A stretch of 64,000 bases of DNA from Streptomyces syringium (GCF_017876625.1 NZ_JAGIOH010000001.1:6283501-6347500); one strand, 5' to 3'; counted from the first letter of the stretch, positions 49,251 through 58,856 are shown. A program made the numbers and translations. Notes: generated from the sequence alone by a model not told the origin.

Positions 49251-50828
49251 GTGAGCGAAATCCGGGATGTCGTGGTCGTCGGAGCCGGGCCCACCGGGCT
49301 CGCGCTCGCCATTGCCTTGCGGCAGTACGGGATCGACGTCGTCGTCGTCGAGAAGGAGGCGCGGGGGAAGCGGGAGGCCCGGGCGGGGGTGGTGTGGCAG
49401 CGGGCGCTCGAGGTGCTGCGGGATCTGGGGTGCGTGGAAGCGTTCTTGGCGGAGGGGCTGGCGTTGCGGCGGGTCGAGGTGCTCGCCGAGGGGCGGGAGG
49501 TCGGGGGGATCGACCTCGGGGCCGGCGAGACCGCGTATCCGCGGCCGTTGTCGATCGAGCAGGACGCCGTGGAGCGGTTGCTCGGCGAGCGGCTGCGGGA
49601 GGTGGGCGGGGAGATCCGGTGGTCGACGGAGGCGGTCGGCGTACGGACCTCCGACGACGGGGCCGTCGTCGAACTGCGGGGTGCCGACGGGCTCGCAACG
49701 AGTGTCCGGTGTCATTGGGTCGTCGGGTGCGAGGGGGCGCACAGCATGGTGCGCAAGGCGCTCGGCATACCGTTCGAGGGCGCGCGGCGGCCGGATCTGC
49801 AGTGCGTACAGATCAACGCCGAGGCCGACTGGAAGCACCCCTACGCCCCCGACCGCAGCTACTTCTTCCTGGTGCGCGGCGCCTCCCTCGGGGTCTCGCC
49901 CCGGCCCGGCGGCGGCTACCGGTTCTTCTGCTTCAGCACCGACCCCGACCCCACGATCGAACGCGCGCCGACCGTCGAGGAGATGCGCGCGCTCGTCGCG
50001 GACGCCGCCCACGACCCCGGCACCACCCTCGTGCCGACCGATCCGCCGTGGGCCAACCGGGCGCGCTTCCAGGACCGGTTCGCGGGGTCGCTACGGGTCG
50101 GGCGGGCGCTGCTCGCGGGGGACAGCGCGCACCTGTGGGCGCCCATCGGCGGGCACGGGCTCAACACCGGGCTGCGCGGCGCGCACAACCTCGGGTGGAA
50201 GCTCGCGGCCGTCCACCGGGGCTGGGCGGTCGACGCGCTGCTCGACACGTACGCCACCGAGCAGCGGCTCACGGCCCGGAAGGTGATGCGCGCGATGCGG
50301 CACGACGTCCTGGAGCTGCCGCCCACCCGGCTCACCCTGCTCGGCATGCGTCTCGCCGGGCCGCACCTCATGCGCAGGGAGTGGTTCGCCGGGCGCATCC
50401 GGACCGTCCTCAGCGACCTGACGATGCATCATCGGGAGAGCCGCCTCTCCGAAAGCAACCCGAGCCGGTACCGCTCCCTCCTCGCCGGTGACCGGCTGCC
50501 CGACCTCCCCGTCCTCCTCGACGGGCGTCGCCGCCGCCTCCACGAGCTGCTCTCCTACGAGCGCTGGACGCTGCTGGCCGCCCCCGGCGCCCGGGTCGAC
50601 GACGACCGGCTGCGGCGGCTCACCGACGGCTACGCCATGCCGGTCGAGCACGTCCGCCCGTACCCGGCGCGGAGCGCGCGGCGGCGGCTGGCCGGGGCCG
50701 GGTCGCTGATCCTCGTGCGGCCCGACCGGCACATCGGGATCTCCACCGACACGGTGGAGGAGCTGGAGGCCTACCTCCGGCGGTGGTTCACGCCTCGCGG
50801 GCAGGACCGCGAACAGGACCGCCCGTAG
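49251..50828 (+). CDS. FAD-dependent aromatic monooxygenase (PHBH-like), convergent with the bisindole operon
   Basis: 525 aa from a GTG with GGGGGAG upstream. Class A flavoprotein hydroxylase motifs are complete: VVVGAGPTGLALAIALRQYG near residue 8, the DG-type VVGCEGAHSMVRKALGI near 161, and GDSAHLWAPIGGHGLNTGL near 285. It adds hydroxyl to an aromatic substrate using NAD(P)H and O2. Its last 41 bases overlap the end of the P450 gene on the other strand, so it is probably part of the cluster. It is distinct from the RebC/StaC homologue. It may oxidise or cleave the aglycone. Confidence 0.85.
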   Translation: MSEIRDVVVVGAGPTGLALAIALRQYGIDVVVVEKEARGKREARAGVVWQRALEVLRDLGCVEAFLAEGLALRRVEVLAEGREVGGIDLGAGETAYPRPLSIEQDAVERLLGERLREVGGEIRWSTEAVGVRTSDDGAVVELRGADGLATSVRCHWVVGCEGAHSMVRKALGIPFEGARRPDLQCVQINAEADWKHPYAPDRSYFFLVRGASLGVSPRPGGGYRFFCFSTDPDPTIERAPTVEEMRALVADAAHDPGTTLVPTDPPWANRARFQDRFAGSLRVGRALLAGDSAHLWAPIGGHGLNTGLRGAHNLGWKLAAVHRGWAVDALLDTYATEQRLTARKVMRAMRHDVLELPPTRLTLLGMRLAGPHLMRREWFAGRIRTVLSDLTMHHRESRLSESNPSRYRSLLAGDRLPDLPVLLDGRRRRLHELLSYERWTLLAAPGARVDDDRLRRLTDGYAMPVEHVRPYPARSARRRLAGAGSLILVRPDRHIGISTDTVEELEAYLRRWFTPRGQDREQDRP

Positions 50829-52032
50829 GCCGTCCGCCCGCACGCACCACCATCCGCGCCGGCCCGTGGAAGACCAGGTCGTCCGCCCACCGCACCGGCT
50901 CGTCCGCCAGGGCGAGCCCCGGCAGGCCGGCCAGCAGTGCGGTGAGCCCGATCTCGGCCTCGGCCCGGGCCAGTGGGGCGCCCACGCAGTAGTGGATACC
51001 GAGGCCGAAACCGGTGTGGCGGCGCGCGTCGCGGTGGAGGTCCAGGCGGTCGGGGTCGGGGAAGCGCGCGGGGTCGCGGTTGGCCGAGCCGAGGACCAGG
51101 GTGACCTTCTCGCCCCGCCGGACGATGTGCCCGCCGACCCGGTCGTCCTCGTGGGTCCACCGGCTGATCATCTGCACCGGGGAGTCGTAGCGGACCAGCT
51201 CCTCGACCGCGCCCGGCAGCGACCCCGGGCGTGCCCGGAGCCGCTCCAGCCGGTCGGGGTGGGCGAGCAGCGCGAGGAGGCCCTTGGCGAGCAGGTTCGT
51301 CGTCGTCTCGTGGCCCGCTGTCAGCAGATGCACACAGGTGCCCGCCAGCAGGTCCTCGTCGATCCCGCTCCGCCCCTGCTCGGCCAGCAGCGCCGCGATC
51401 AGATCCGTCCCGCCGTCCGCCGCCTCCGCGCGACGGCGGGCGAACTCGGCGCGGAAGTACGCCCCGAACTCCCGCGCCGCCCGCTCCGCCACCGCGAACG
51501 CGTCCGGCCTCCGGGCGACGCGCGCGCTGGTCGCCTGCTGGAGGTCCACGGCGCGGGCGCGGAACCACGGCCGGTCCTCCTTCGGCACCCCCAGCAGCTC
51601 GCTGATGACGAGAATCGGGAAGGGCGCCGCGAAGCCGTCGACGAGGTCGGCCTCGCCCTGCGCGGCCAACTCCGCGACCAGGCCCCCCGCGAGCTCACCG
51701 ATGCGCGGACGCAGCCCCTCCACGATGCGTGGGGTGAGGGCCTTCGCCACCAGCGCCCGCACCCGGGTGTGGCGCGGCGGGTCCATGAAGACCATCCAGT
51801 TCGCGACGGTCCTGTGCAGATGGGGGCAGTCCTCGGGGAGCCGGGCGGGCGGTCCGCCCCGGCCGTACCGGCGGCTCGACAGCACCCGCGCCACATCGGC
51901 GTGCCGGAAGAGATACCACCCGTCCTCACCCCGGTGGACCGGGTCCTCCTCCCGGTAGCGGCGGTAGCAGGGGTACGGGTCCGCGACGTCGACATCGGCC
52001 GTGCGGAACGGGCCCGGGCCACCCCCGCTCAT
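50788..52032 (-). CDS. rebP: Cytochrome P450, RebP/StaP-like
   Basis: 414 aa, ATGA overlap with the upstream RebC-like gene. The heme-binding loop is FGLGIHYCVGAPLA near residue 350, the I-helix oxygen motif is TAGHETTTN near 243, and the ExxR motif is VEELVRYD near 280. RebP/StaP P450s perform the aryl-aryl coupling and oxidative decarboxylation of chromopyrrolic acid. That role is inferred from its place in a rebO-rebD-rebC operon. Redox partners are not encoded here. Confidence 0.85.
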   Translation of the reverse strand: MSGGGPGPFRTADVDVADPYPCYRRYREEDPVHRGEDGWYLFRHADVARVLSSRRYGRGGPPARLPEDCPHLHRTVANWMVFMDPPRHTRVRALVAKALTPRIVEGLRPRIGELAGGLVAELAAQGEADLVDGFAAPFPILVISELLGVPKEDRPWFRARAVDLQQATSARVARRPDAFAVAERAAREFGAYFRAEFARRRAEAADGGTDLIAALLAEQGRSGIDEDLLAGTCVHLLTAGHETTTNLLAKGLLALLAHPDRLERLRARPGSLPGAVEELVRYDSPVQMISRWTHEDDRVGGHIVRRGEKVTLVLGSANRDPARFPDPDRLDLHRDARRHTGFGLGIHYCVGAPLARAEAEIGLTALLAGLPGLALADEPVRWADDLVFHGPARMVVRAGGRPTGGPVRGPAREA

Positions 52033-53639
52033 ATCGCGCCCCGGACGGTGTCCGCCACCCGCACCACGTCCCTCGGCAGGGCCGCGCCGCGCCAGGCGAC
52101 ATGGCCGTCCGGGCGCACCAGGACGAACGTGCTGCGGTAGAGCCCCGCCACCGACGCGTCGTGGCACCGCGTCACCTTCAACGGGACACCCCGGTGCGCG
52201 AAGGCCGCCTCGAACGCGGCCAGCCGGTCGGAGTCGGCGAAACACAGCAGCCGGAACCTGTCGCCGAACAGGTCCAGCGTCGAGGTGTCCGCACCCAGCC
52301 ACGCGTGCGGGGCACGGGCCCCGGGCAGGGCGTCGGTGCGCCAGTCCCGCTCCCTCCTGCCGTCGCCGATCACGACGGGGGACACGTAACGGAAGCCGAA
52401 GTGCACGTCGGGCGAGTCGAATTCGCGCCGCACCCCGCTCCGCTCCATGCCCTCCGACAGCTTCGCCCGCGCGCGGGCGCCCTCGGTGGAGTCGAGCAGG
52501 ATCTCCTTGGGAAGCTCGCGCCGCGTCGTGCGCAGCAGATGGGCGTTGGCCTCCTCCAGACTGCGTTCGGCGACCGGCCGGCGCTCGGTGTCGTAGGAGT
52601 CGAGCAGCCCCGGACCGGCCCAGCCCGCCAGCTCGGCGGCGAGCTTCCACCCCAGGTCGGCGGCGTCGCAGATACCGGTGTTCATGCCGAAGCCCCCGGA
52701 CGGCGAGAGGGTGTGCGCGGCGTCGCCCGCGAGCAGGACACGGCCGTGGCGGTAGCGCTCGGCGACGCGGTGGGTCAGGTGCCAGACGTTCTCGGAGAGG
52801 ACCTCCACCGGGGTGTCGTACCGGATCGCGTTGCGGATCATCGTCAGGGCGTCCTGCCCGGCAGCCTCCGGCTCGGGGCCGGCCGGGCCCGGTCCGCTCA
52901 CCGTCAGCCGGTACAGGTCCCGGCCGTCCATGGACCGCAGGGGGTAGCGCAACGTGGGCGGCTGGGTCAGGAAATACACCAGGGCGCCGCGCGCACCGAG
53001 CCGTTCGCGCAGCCCCGGCGCGCGGAAGAGGATGTTGCGGAAGACCCGCGTGTCGTAGCGGGCCGGGGCCGCGATGCCCGCGGCCTTGCGGACGAGCGAC
53101 GACGCCCCGTCGCAGCCGACGAGATAGCGCGCGCGGACCGTCAGCCGCGAGCCGTCGTCGAGGTCGGTGGCCGTCGCGACGACGTGGTCGTCGTAGCGGG
53201 TGAAGCGGTCGAGGCGGCAGCGCCGCCGCAGCGGGCCGTCGGGGTGCACACCCACTTCCCGCGCCAGCAGCGGGCCGAGCCAGTGCTGCGGGCACACCTG
53301 CTCCGGCTCGGGGGTGTAGGCCAGCGGCGGACGGTTGTCGGCCGTGCCGAACTCCAGGCGGTGGATCTCGTGGCCGCCGACCGCGGTCACCCAGGCGATG
53401 TCCAGGGGGTGGTCCCCGGGCCAGCCCGCGGCCCGGATCCGGTCGGCGACGCCCCAGCGCCGGAACAGCTCCATCGACCGGGGACCGACCGTGCCCACCT
53501 TCGGGTGCGTGACCGTGCCGTCGGAGGAGTCCAGCACCATGAAGCGGACACCCCGGTACTTCAGGTCCAGTGCCAGCGCCAGGCCCACCGGGCCGCCGCC
53601 GACGATCAATACGTCCGTCGTACGAAGAATTCGACTCAT
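52029..53639 (-). CDS. rebC: RebC/StaC-family FAD monooxygenase
   Basis: 536 aa. It strongly resembles RebC from memory: VLIVGGGPVGLALALDLKYR at residue 10, then TVGPRSMELFRRWGVADRIR and AGWPGDHPLDIAWVT. Further matches are CDGASSLVRKAAGI and GDAAHTLSPSGGFGMNTGI. With RebP/StaP it sets the oxidation level of the indolocarbazole C-7. The residue aligned with RebC Phe216 is Val221 (StaC-like), and that aligned with Arg239 is Arg244 (RebC-like), so the product (K252c or arcyriaflavin type) cannot be predicted simply. It overlaps both neighbours by 4 bases. Confidence 0.92.
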   Translation of the reverse strand: MSRILRTTDVLIVGGGPVGLALALDLKYRGVRFMVLDSSDGTVTHPKVGTVGPRSMELFRRWGVADRIRAAGWPGDHPLDIAWVTAVGGHEIHRLEFGTADNRPPLAYTPEPEQVCPQHWLGPLLAREVGVHPDGPLRRRCRLDRFTRYDDHVVATATDLDDGSRLTVRARYLVGCDGASSLVRKAAGIAAPARYDTRVFRNILFRAPGLRERLGARGALVYFLTQPPTLRYPLRSMDGRDLYRLTVSGPGPAGPEPEAAGQDALTMIRNAIRYDTPVEVLSENVWHLTHRVAERYRHGRVLLAGDAAHTLSPSGGFGMNTGICDAADLGWKLAAELAGWAGPGLLDSYDTERRPVAERSLEEANAHLLRTTRRELPKEILLDSTEGARARAKLSEGMERSGVRREFDSPDVHFGFRYVSPVVIGDGRRERDWRTDALPGARAPHAWLGADTSTLDLFGDRFRLLCFADSDRLAAFEAAFAHRGVPLKVTRCHDASVAGLYRSTFVLVRPDGHVAWRGAALPRDVVRVADTVRGAI

Positions 53640-56600
53640 GACCTACCCTGCGTCCTGCGGAAGAAGTCGGCGTAGAACGCCATCATTTCGGGGACCTGCG
53701 CCGGCACCGGCGGGCACGAAAGGGCCGCCGCCGACAGTTGCTCGAAGCGCAGCGCGAGCGCGCGGCGCGCCACGTCGGGCCGGGGGTTGGCGACGGGCGC
53801 GACATCGAGTTCGAACGTCGGTCCCGCCGTCCGGCCGTGCCGCCCCGACTCCATGGTGACCAGCAGCTCCGCCAGCGGGCGCATCATGCCGGTCATGACG
53901 TCGATGGACGCGTTCATCAGCTTCGAGCGGCGCAGACTCGCGTCGGGGCTCTCCCCGAAGTGCTGCGCCATGAGGTGGAGCATCAGGTAGTAGGAGCGGT
54001 TGAACAGCCGGGCCACGGCGCGCGCTTCCGGGTCCGTGATCGGGTCCTTCGCGCCGTCGCCCGGCTCCACCGTCGGATTGCGCAGCGCCGGGTAGGCGGG
54101 GCTCCACGGTGCCAGCCGCCCGTACGGGCCCTCGACCCGCTCGGTCGTCAGCGCCTCGCCGATGCGCAGGAACGTCTGGAAGTGCGACTCGTCCGAGGGC
54201 CGGCCGGGGCCGGGACCCAGGGCCCCGCCCTCGCCCTGTTCGGTGATGAAGTCCACCGCGAACAGCGCGCTCGACAGGTCGTCGACCTCCAACTGGTAGT
54301 CGGGGTGCGTGACGTTGAGCGACTCCCGCATGAACAGGTGGTGCTCGCCGCCGCCCCGGCCCTTCTCCACCAGGAACAGATCGGGCACCCGCTGGAGCCC
54401 CTCGCGGATCCCCGCGTACAGCTCGCTCACCGAACCCCACGCGAACGCCCGCCGCCGCTCCGGGCCGTCGGCCGTCTCCGGGCGCGCGGCGCCCTCCCGT
54501 CGCATCTCCGGGACGAGCCCGGCGGGCTGTTCGATCGCGATGAACCGCTGCACGCTGCCGACGCTCAACGGTTCCAGCGCGAAGTCCAGCGGCACCGGCA
54601 GTACGGAGTTGATCGTGGCGAAGTCGACGGCCGGGACGTGGAACGGTTCACCGATCGCCATGATGATGTTGTTGACCACCAGGAAATGGATCATCTCCTC
54701 ACGGGCCACGTTCAGCAACGCCCCGCGCATCCCGTCGTCCGCCGTGGCACCGCCCTGGCCGCAGGCGAGTTCCAGCTGCGCGGGCGTCCACAGACCGCGC
54801 CGGACGTACTGGCGCCCGGCCCCGTGGGTCGGCAGCGAGAAGGCCGCGTAGAGGTACTGCAGCATCACCGTCAGCTCCAGGGCGGCCGCCTGCTTCAGCG
54901 CGGTCCACAAGTGGCCGCGCGTGGTGATGCCCGGCTCCGTGCCGGGCACGGCGGGCACCGGGACGGGCGGACGCACCCGTGCCTGCTGGTTGCGCAGATA
55001 TGCCAGCAGCAGCCGCGCCTTCGGGTCCGTCAGATCGCGGGTCGGCGGCATGTAGTACGTCTTGGCCCTGTTGGCCGGGTCGCACATCTGCCAGGCCAGG
55101 TCCGCGTACGTCGCCACCTTGCAGCGGTCGGCGAGGCTGAACACCTCCGAGGTCATGAAGGAGGAGATCTGCTCGTAGTAGGCGAAGACCTCCCGGTGCA
55201 GCAGCTCGAAGTCGACGTCCTCGCGGGGCACGTCGTCCAGGTGCCAGTCGTCGGGCAGGACCCGTACGGCCAGCGCCCCGGCCCCCGCCCAGAAGCCGAG
55301 CCTGTCCTCGTCGTCGTAGGCCGCCCACGCCGATCCCGGTGCGTCGGGGTCGGTGTCCGGCAGGTCGCCGGGGCCGGTGGACAGCAGGACCCGGCAGGTG
55401 CCCGCCCGTTCACCGCGCAGGGTGAGCAGTCCGTGGCCGTGCTCGTCCGTGTCCACGACGCACTCGGGCGCAAAGGCGCCGGGCCCGTCCGGCGGGCCCG
55501 CGCGCAGCCCCAGGATCACCGCGTCGCCGCAGCGGGCAGTGGGCGACCCGGCCGGCCGGTGGCCGGGCAGCGCACGGGGGTTGGCGTACTGCAGCACGGT
55601 CACCGGGCCCGCGCTCGCCGGGCGGCCACGGACGTAGGCGCGCAGCGGCACCGCCACGGCGTGGTCGCGCCCGTGGGCGAGGTCGCGGTGGTGCACGGCC
55701 GTCAGCGCCTCGTCGCTCTGGACGACCGTCTCCCGCTCGGTCAGCAGCGTCGCCCGCCGCCCGCCGGGCAGGACGCCGGTCAGATACAGCGCCGCCTCCC
55801 CGGCCGCCTCCCAGCCGGGTTCGGCGGGCACCGTCACGATGCCCGAGGTGAGGCCGTCGCGGTACGCCGCCGACGGCAGCCGGGCGACGAGCCGGCCGGA
55901 GTCGGCGCTCCGCAGCTCCAGGTCGCCGAGGTCCACCGGCGGGCCGAGCCGGTGCAGCGGACCGGGGCCCGCCTGCTCGGCCCGGCCGGTGAGCGGGACG
56001 GCGGAGACCATGTTGAACGCGGCCCGCCCGTCCGCGAGGCCGACCGTGAGGTGGTGCAGGGCGCTGCCGCCCACGGGCGGCGGGCCGGGCACGAGCAGCC
56101 GCCCCGCCGGGTAGGTGCGCAGCTCGGCACGGTGCCACGGCGCGATCGTCCCCCGGACCCGCCAGTGACTCGGCGCGTCCGGGGCCACGGGCGACGACAT
56201 GCCGTCCAGCGCGAACTGCACGACGAGACCGTCCGCCCCGCTGTCCAGGGCCCCGCGCAGCGCGCCCACCACGGGGGAGGACCCGGCGTCGGGGAGCCAG
56301 TCGGCGTCCTCGTCGTCCGCCACCACGAACTGGTGCACCGCGCAGTAGCGCAGCTGCGGTGCCAGCACGTGGTCGCCGACGTCCAGGATGTGGTCGAAGT
56401 CGACCCAGCGCGGCGGCTGGAGACCGCGCACCCCGCCGGTGAACAGATAGCCCTGGTCGTGCGAGCGGCCGACGCGGCCGAAGCCGAACCGGCCCACCAT
56501 CAGGGCGGTGGTCCCCCGCGACGCGGGGTCCAGGTCGAAGACGCGGGCCCGGTTGACGGTGGTGCGCAGATAGTCGTTGTAGTGGCCCCAGACGTCCACG

Positions 56601-56941
56601 GCGCGCCCGATCACCGGGTCGTGGCCGTCGAGCGCCCCGTCCGGGCCCTCGGCAGCGACGATACGGGCGTCCATCAGGAAGTGGCCGTTGCCGTCGAAGT
56701 TCCAGCCCTTGGCGAGGCTGAACTCCCCGTGCGGCGCGAGCCGCCCGTCCCGGTCGAAGCGCGGGCCGCGCTCGTCGAGATAGGCGTGGAAGTCGCTCGC
56801 GGGCCGGTCGGCGGGGAAGGGCCCCTCGTCGGTCAGTACTCGGTTCGCGGACAGGTCGACGCGTCCGCAGCGCGGCCCGGTCGGCAGTTTCGTCGTCGCG
56901 ACTCCGGCGAAGTGCAGCCTCGGCAGGTCGAAGACGCTCAT
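53636..56941 (-). CDS. rebD: RebD/VioB-family chromopyrrolic acid synthase-like enzyme
   Basis: 1101 aa from the ATG at 56941, which overlaps the upstream stop (TGATG). A GTG two codons earlier is possible, but VioB-type proteins begin MSxxDxPRxHFxG, as here (MSVFDLPRLHFAG). Shared blocks include WGHYNDYLRTTVNRAR, VFSLADRCKVATYADLAWQM, MLQYLYAAFSLP, REEMIHFLVVNNIIMA, GEHHLFM and RRSKLMNASIDVMTGMMRPL. The family dimerises indole-3-pyruvate imine to a bisindole (chromopyrrolic acid for RebD/StaD). The EEMIH and downstream His/Glu residues are the ferritin-like metal site. About 90 residues longer than my recollection of RebD. Confidence 0.93.
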   Translation of the reverse strand: MSVFDLPRLHFAGVATTKLPTGPRCGRVDLSANRVLTDEGPFPADRPASDFHAYLDERGPRFDRDGRLAPHGEFSLAKGWNFDGNGHFLMDARIVAAEGPDGALDGHDPVIGRAVDVWGHYNDYLRTTVNRARVFDLDPASRGTTALMVGRFGFGRVGRSHDQGYLFTGGVRGLQPPRWVDFDHILDVGDHVLAPQLRYCAVHQFVVADDEDADWLPDAGSSPVVGALRGALDSGADGLVVQFALDGMSSPVAPDAPSHWRVRGTIAPWHRAELRTYPAGRLLVPGPPPVGGSALHHLTVGLADGRAAFNMVSAVPLTGRAEQAGPGPLHRLGPPVDLGDLELRSADSGRLVARLPSAAYRDGLTSGIVTVPAEPGWEAAGEAALYLTGVLPGGRRATLLTERETVVQSDEALTAVHHRDLAHGRDHAVAVPLRAYVRGRPASAGPVTVLQYANPRALPGHRPAGSPTARCGDAVILGLRAGPPDGPGAFAPECVVDTDEHGHGLLTLRGERAGTCRVLLSTGPGDLPDTDPDAPGSAWAAYDDEDRLGFWAGAGALAVRVLPDDWHLDDVPREDVDFELLHREVFAYYEQISSFMTSEVFSLADRCKVATYADLAWQMCDPANRAKTYYMPPTRDLTDPKARLLLAYLRNQQARVRPPVPVPAVPGTEPGITTRGHLWTALKQAAALELTVMLQYLYAAFSLPTHGAGRQYVRRGLWTPAQLELACGQGGATADDGMRGALLNVAREEMIHFLVVNNIIMAIGEPFHVPAVDFATINSVLPVPLDFALEPLSVGSVQRFIAIEQPAGLVPEMRREGAARPETADGPERRRAFAWGSVSELYAGIREGLQRVPDLFLVEKGRGGGEHHLFMRESLNVTHPDYQLEVDDLSSALFAVDFITEQGEGGALGPGPGRPSDESHFQTFLRIGEALTTERVEGPYGRLAPWSPAYPALRNPTVEPGDGAKDPITDPEARAVARLFNRSYYLMLHLMAQHFGESPDASLRRSKLMNASIDVMTGMMRPLAELLVTMESGRHGRTAGPTFELDVAPVANPRPDVARRALALRFEQLSAAALSCPPVPAQVPEMMAFYADFFRRTQGRS

Positions 56942-58464
56942 CAGCACGCTCCCGCGGGGTCATGGATCCCGAGGGCGGCGGCGGGGCGGCGTATCGGCGC
57001 GTACCCGTCGATCTCCTCGACGGCCCGCAGCGCCGATTCGACGGCCCCCTCGATCCACGCCGGGGTCGTCGAGGTGTGCTCGCCCGCGAAGAACAGCCGG
57101 TGCACGGGGCGGGCCGCGCGGGTGCGCTCCCGCTCGACCTCGGCCGCGTCCTTGCCCCAGCGCATCGCGCAGCCCACGGTCCAGGGGGTGTGCCCCCACG
57201 CCGTGCTCACCGCGTCCAGGACCATGCCGGGCCGCAGCAGCTCGGGATGGACCGCGCTCAGCTCCTCCAGGACGAGCCGGTGCCGGCGGCGGGGCGACAT
57301 CCGCCCCAGCCGTCCGGCGTCCCGGCCGATCGTGTAGCTGGCCAGCAGCGCCGCCCCCCGGCCCGGGCCGCCGTCCACGGGCGGGTAGTACGTCTGGCGG
57401 ATGCTGCCACCGGTGAACGAGGCCCCGCCGGCGATGCCGTCCGCCTGCCAGAAGGGCTCCCGGCAGTGGAAGGCCACCTTGGTGGCCGGGCAGTAGTCGA
57501 CCTCGCGCAGCACGGCCAGCTTGTCGGCGTCCAGGCCGGTCAGCCGCATGCGCCGCAGCGCGGGGAAGGGCACCGTGCAGACGACGAAGTCGCTGGGCTC
57601 GACGACCGTGTGGCCGGCCGCCTTGGAGCGGACCAGCACATCGTGCTCCCGCACCGCGATGCCCACCACCGTGCGGCCGCACGACACCGGGCCGCGCAGC
57701 CGCTCGGCGAGCCGGCGGGGCAGCTGGTCCATGCCGCCCTCGATCCGCAGCAGCGCGGGGCTGGTCTCGGTGAGGATGTCGTCGAGGAAGCTGTTGAGCC
57801 GGCCGCTGCAACCGGCCCGGATCCCCGGATGCGCGGCGAAGAGCGCGTGGAGGTCCACCCGGCCCCCGGCCGCCCCGGTCGGATACGGGAACGGGTCGAT
57901 GCGGGCGACCAGGTCGAGCAGCTGCCGGCGCAGGTCCGCGCGCAGCGCGTCCCGCAGGTCCGGCGGGGCGATGGCCCCGACGACGGCGGTGAGCCAGGCG
58001 CCGAAGGCGACGGTGGCGTCGTCGTACGAGGCGGGGTGGCGCTCCCGCGCGAGCTCGCGCCGGAAACCGCGGTGCAGCGGACCGGAGGCGTCCCGGATGC
58101 GCACGAACCCCTCGGCCGTGTGCAGAAATGCGTTCTCGTCCGACAACAGGGTCCTGAATTCCCGAACATTTTCGCCGAGGCGCAAATGTTCGATGTATTT
58201 CAGGGTGCGGCGGTGATGGGCCGGAATGCGCATGGCGCCGAGTTCCACGGACGGTGCGCCCGGGTCGGGACCGAACCGGTGGGTGTGGACGCGCCCGCCG
58301 ATACGGGTGTTGCCTTCCAGCACCCGGACCCGGTAATCGAGCCGTTCCAGCTCGTAGGCCGCCACCAGCCCGGCCACCCCGGCGCCGATGACGGTGACCC
58401 GGCCCTTTGGCCCCTCGGCCTCTCCGGGGCCAGGGGCATGCCAAATCGGTGAAGTGCTGCACAT
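56941..58464 (-). CDS. rebO: L-tryptophan oxidase, RebO/StaO/VioA-like
   Basis: 507 aa from the ATG at 58464 (GGGGGGAA site). The FAD motif VTVIGAGVAGLVAAYELERL is near residue 24, followed by GGRVHTHRFGP and ELGAMRIPAHHRRTLKYI, hallmarks of RebO. The C-terminal FAD contact is FFAGEHTSTTPAWIEGAVES. It oxidises L-Trp to the imine of indole-3-pyruvate with release of H2O2, the substrate for the next enzyme. It is the first gene of the four-gene operon. No tryptophan halogenase is nearby, so unhalogenated Trp is expected. Confidence 0.92.
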   Translation of the reverse strand: MCSTSPIWHAPGPGEAEGPKGRVTVIGAGVAGLVAAYELERLDYRVRVLEGNTRIGGRVHTHRFGPDPGAPSVELGAMRIPAHHRRTLKYIEHLRLGENVREFRTLLSDENAFLHTAEGFVRIRDASGPLHRGFRRELARERHPASYDDATVAFGAWLTAVVGAIAPPDLRDALRADLRRQLLDLVARIDPFPYPTGAAGGRVDLHALFAAHPGIRAGCSGRLNSFLDDILTETSPALLRIEGGMDQLPRRLAERLRGPVSCGRTVVGIAVREHDVLVRSKAAGHTVVEPSDFVVCTVPFPALRRMRLTGLDADKLAVLREVDYCPATKVAFHCREPFWQADGIAGGASFTGGSIRQTYYPPVDGGPGRGAALLASYTIGRDAGRLGRMSPRRRHRLVLEELSAVHPELLRPGMVLDAVSTAWGHTPWTVGCAMRWGKDAAEVERERTRAARPVHRLFFAGEHTSTTPAWIEGAVESALRAVEEIDGYAPIRRPAAALGIHDPAGAC

Positions 58465-58856
58465 GGTGGTTCCCCCCGTGATGTACAACCAATTCCCGTG
58501 CGGGCGCTCGCGTCGAGTCCATAGCTCCGGGGTGAGGATTCGCAACGAGTTTTCCGGACACCCTGGGACCCGGTGCCGCCCCCACGACAGGGAAAATTTA
58601 TGGAGAGCAGACGGCGTACGTATGACGTCGATTCCGGATATTCCGGTTGAGAGGACGGGGAGAATTGGCCCTCGTGACCACCCGTGCCGGACATCTCCGA
58701 CGGGAGTGACGGTGCCACCCTCCGTACCGCCCCGGTCCTCCATCGGCAGTAGGACCGAGTCCGTACTCAGGTACGACGACGGCGGCGCCCCGCGCGAGGC
58801 ATTGTTGGGGATATGGACCGCGATGGACACGAGGGAACGAACAGGCGAGGCGTGGC
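58465..58856. other. Divergent promoter region of the bisindole operon
   Basis: A 392-bp region between rebO and the DMT permease gene. It is noticeably richer in A/T near 58560-58640 than its surroundings, as expected for promoters. I cannot fix a -35/-10 pair or an operator with confidence, and no regulator gene adjoins it. Confidence 0.45.

Noticed and set aside
53738..57337. Very long open frame (about 1199 codons) on the plus strand
   Set aside because: It lies antisense to the rebD-like gene. High G+C makes stop-free shadow frames common, and its translation is Arg/Gly/His-rich without any family motif.
49251..58464. Violacein pathway
   Set aside because: VioA/VioB-like enzymes are present, but no VioE-like gene is seen and the third gene matches RebC/StaC rather than VioC/VioD, with a P450 in place of VioE chemistry.
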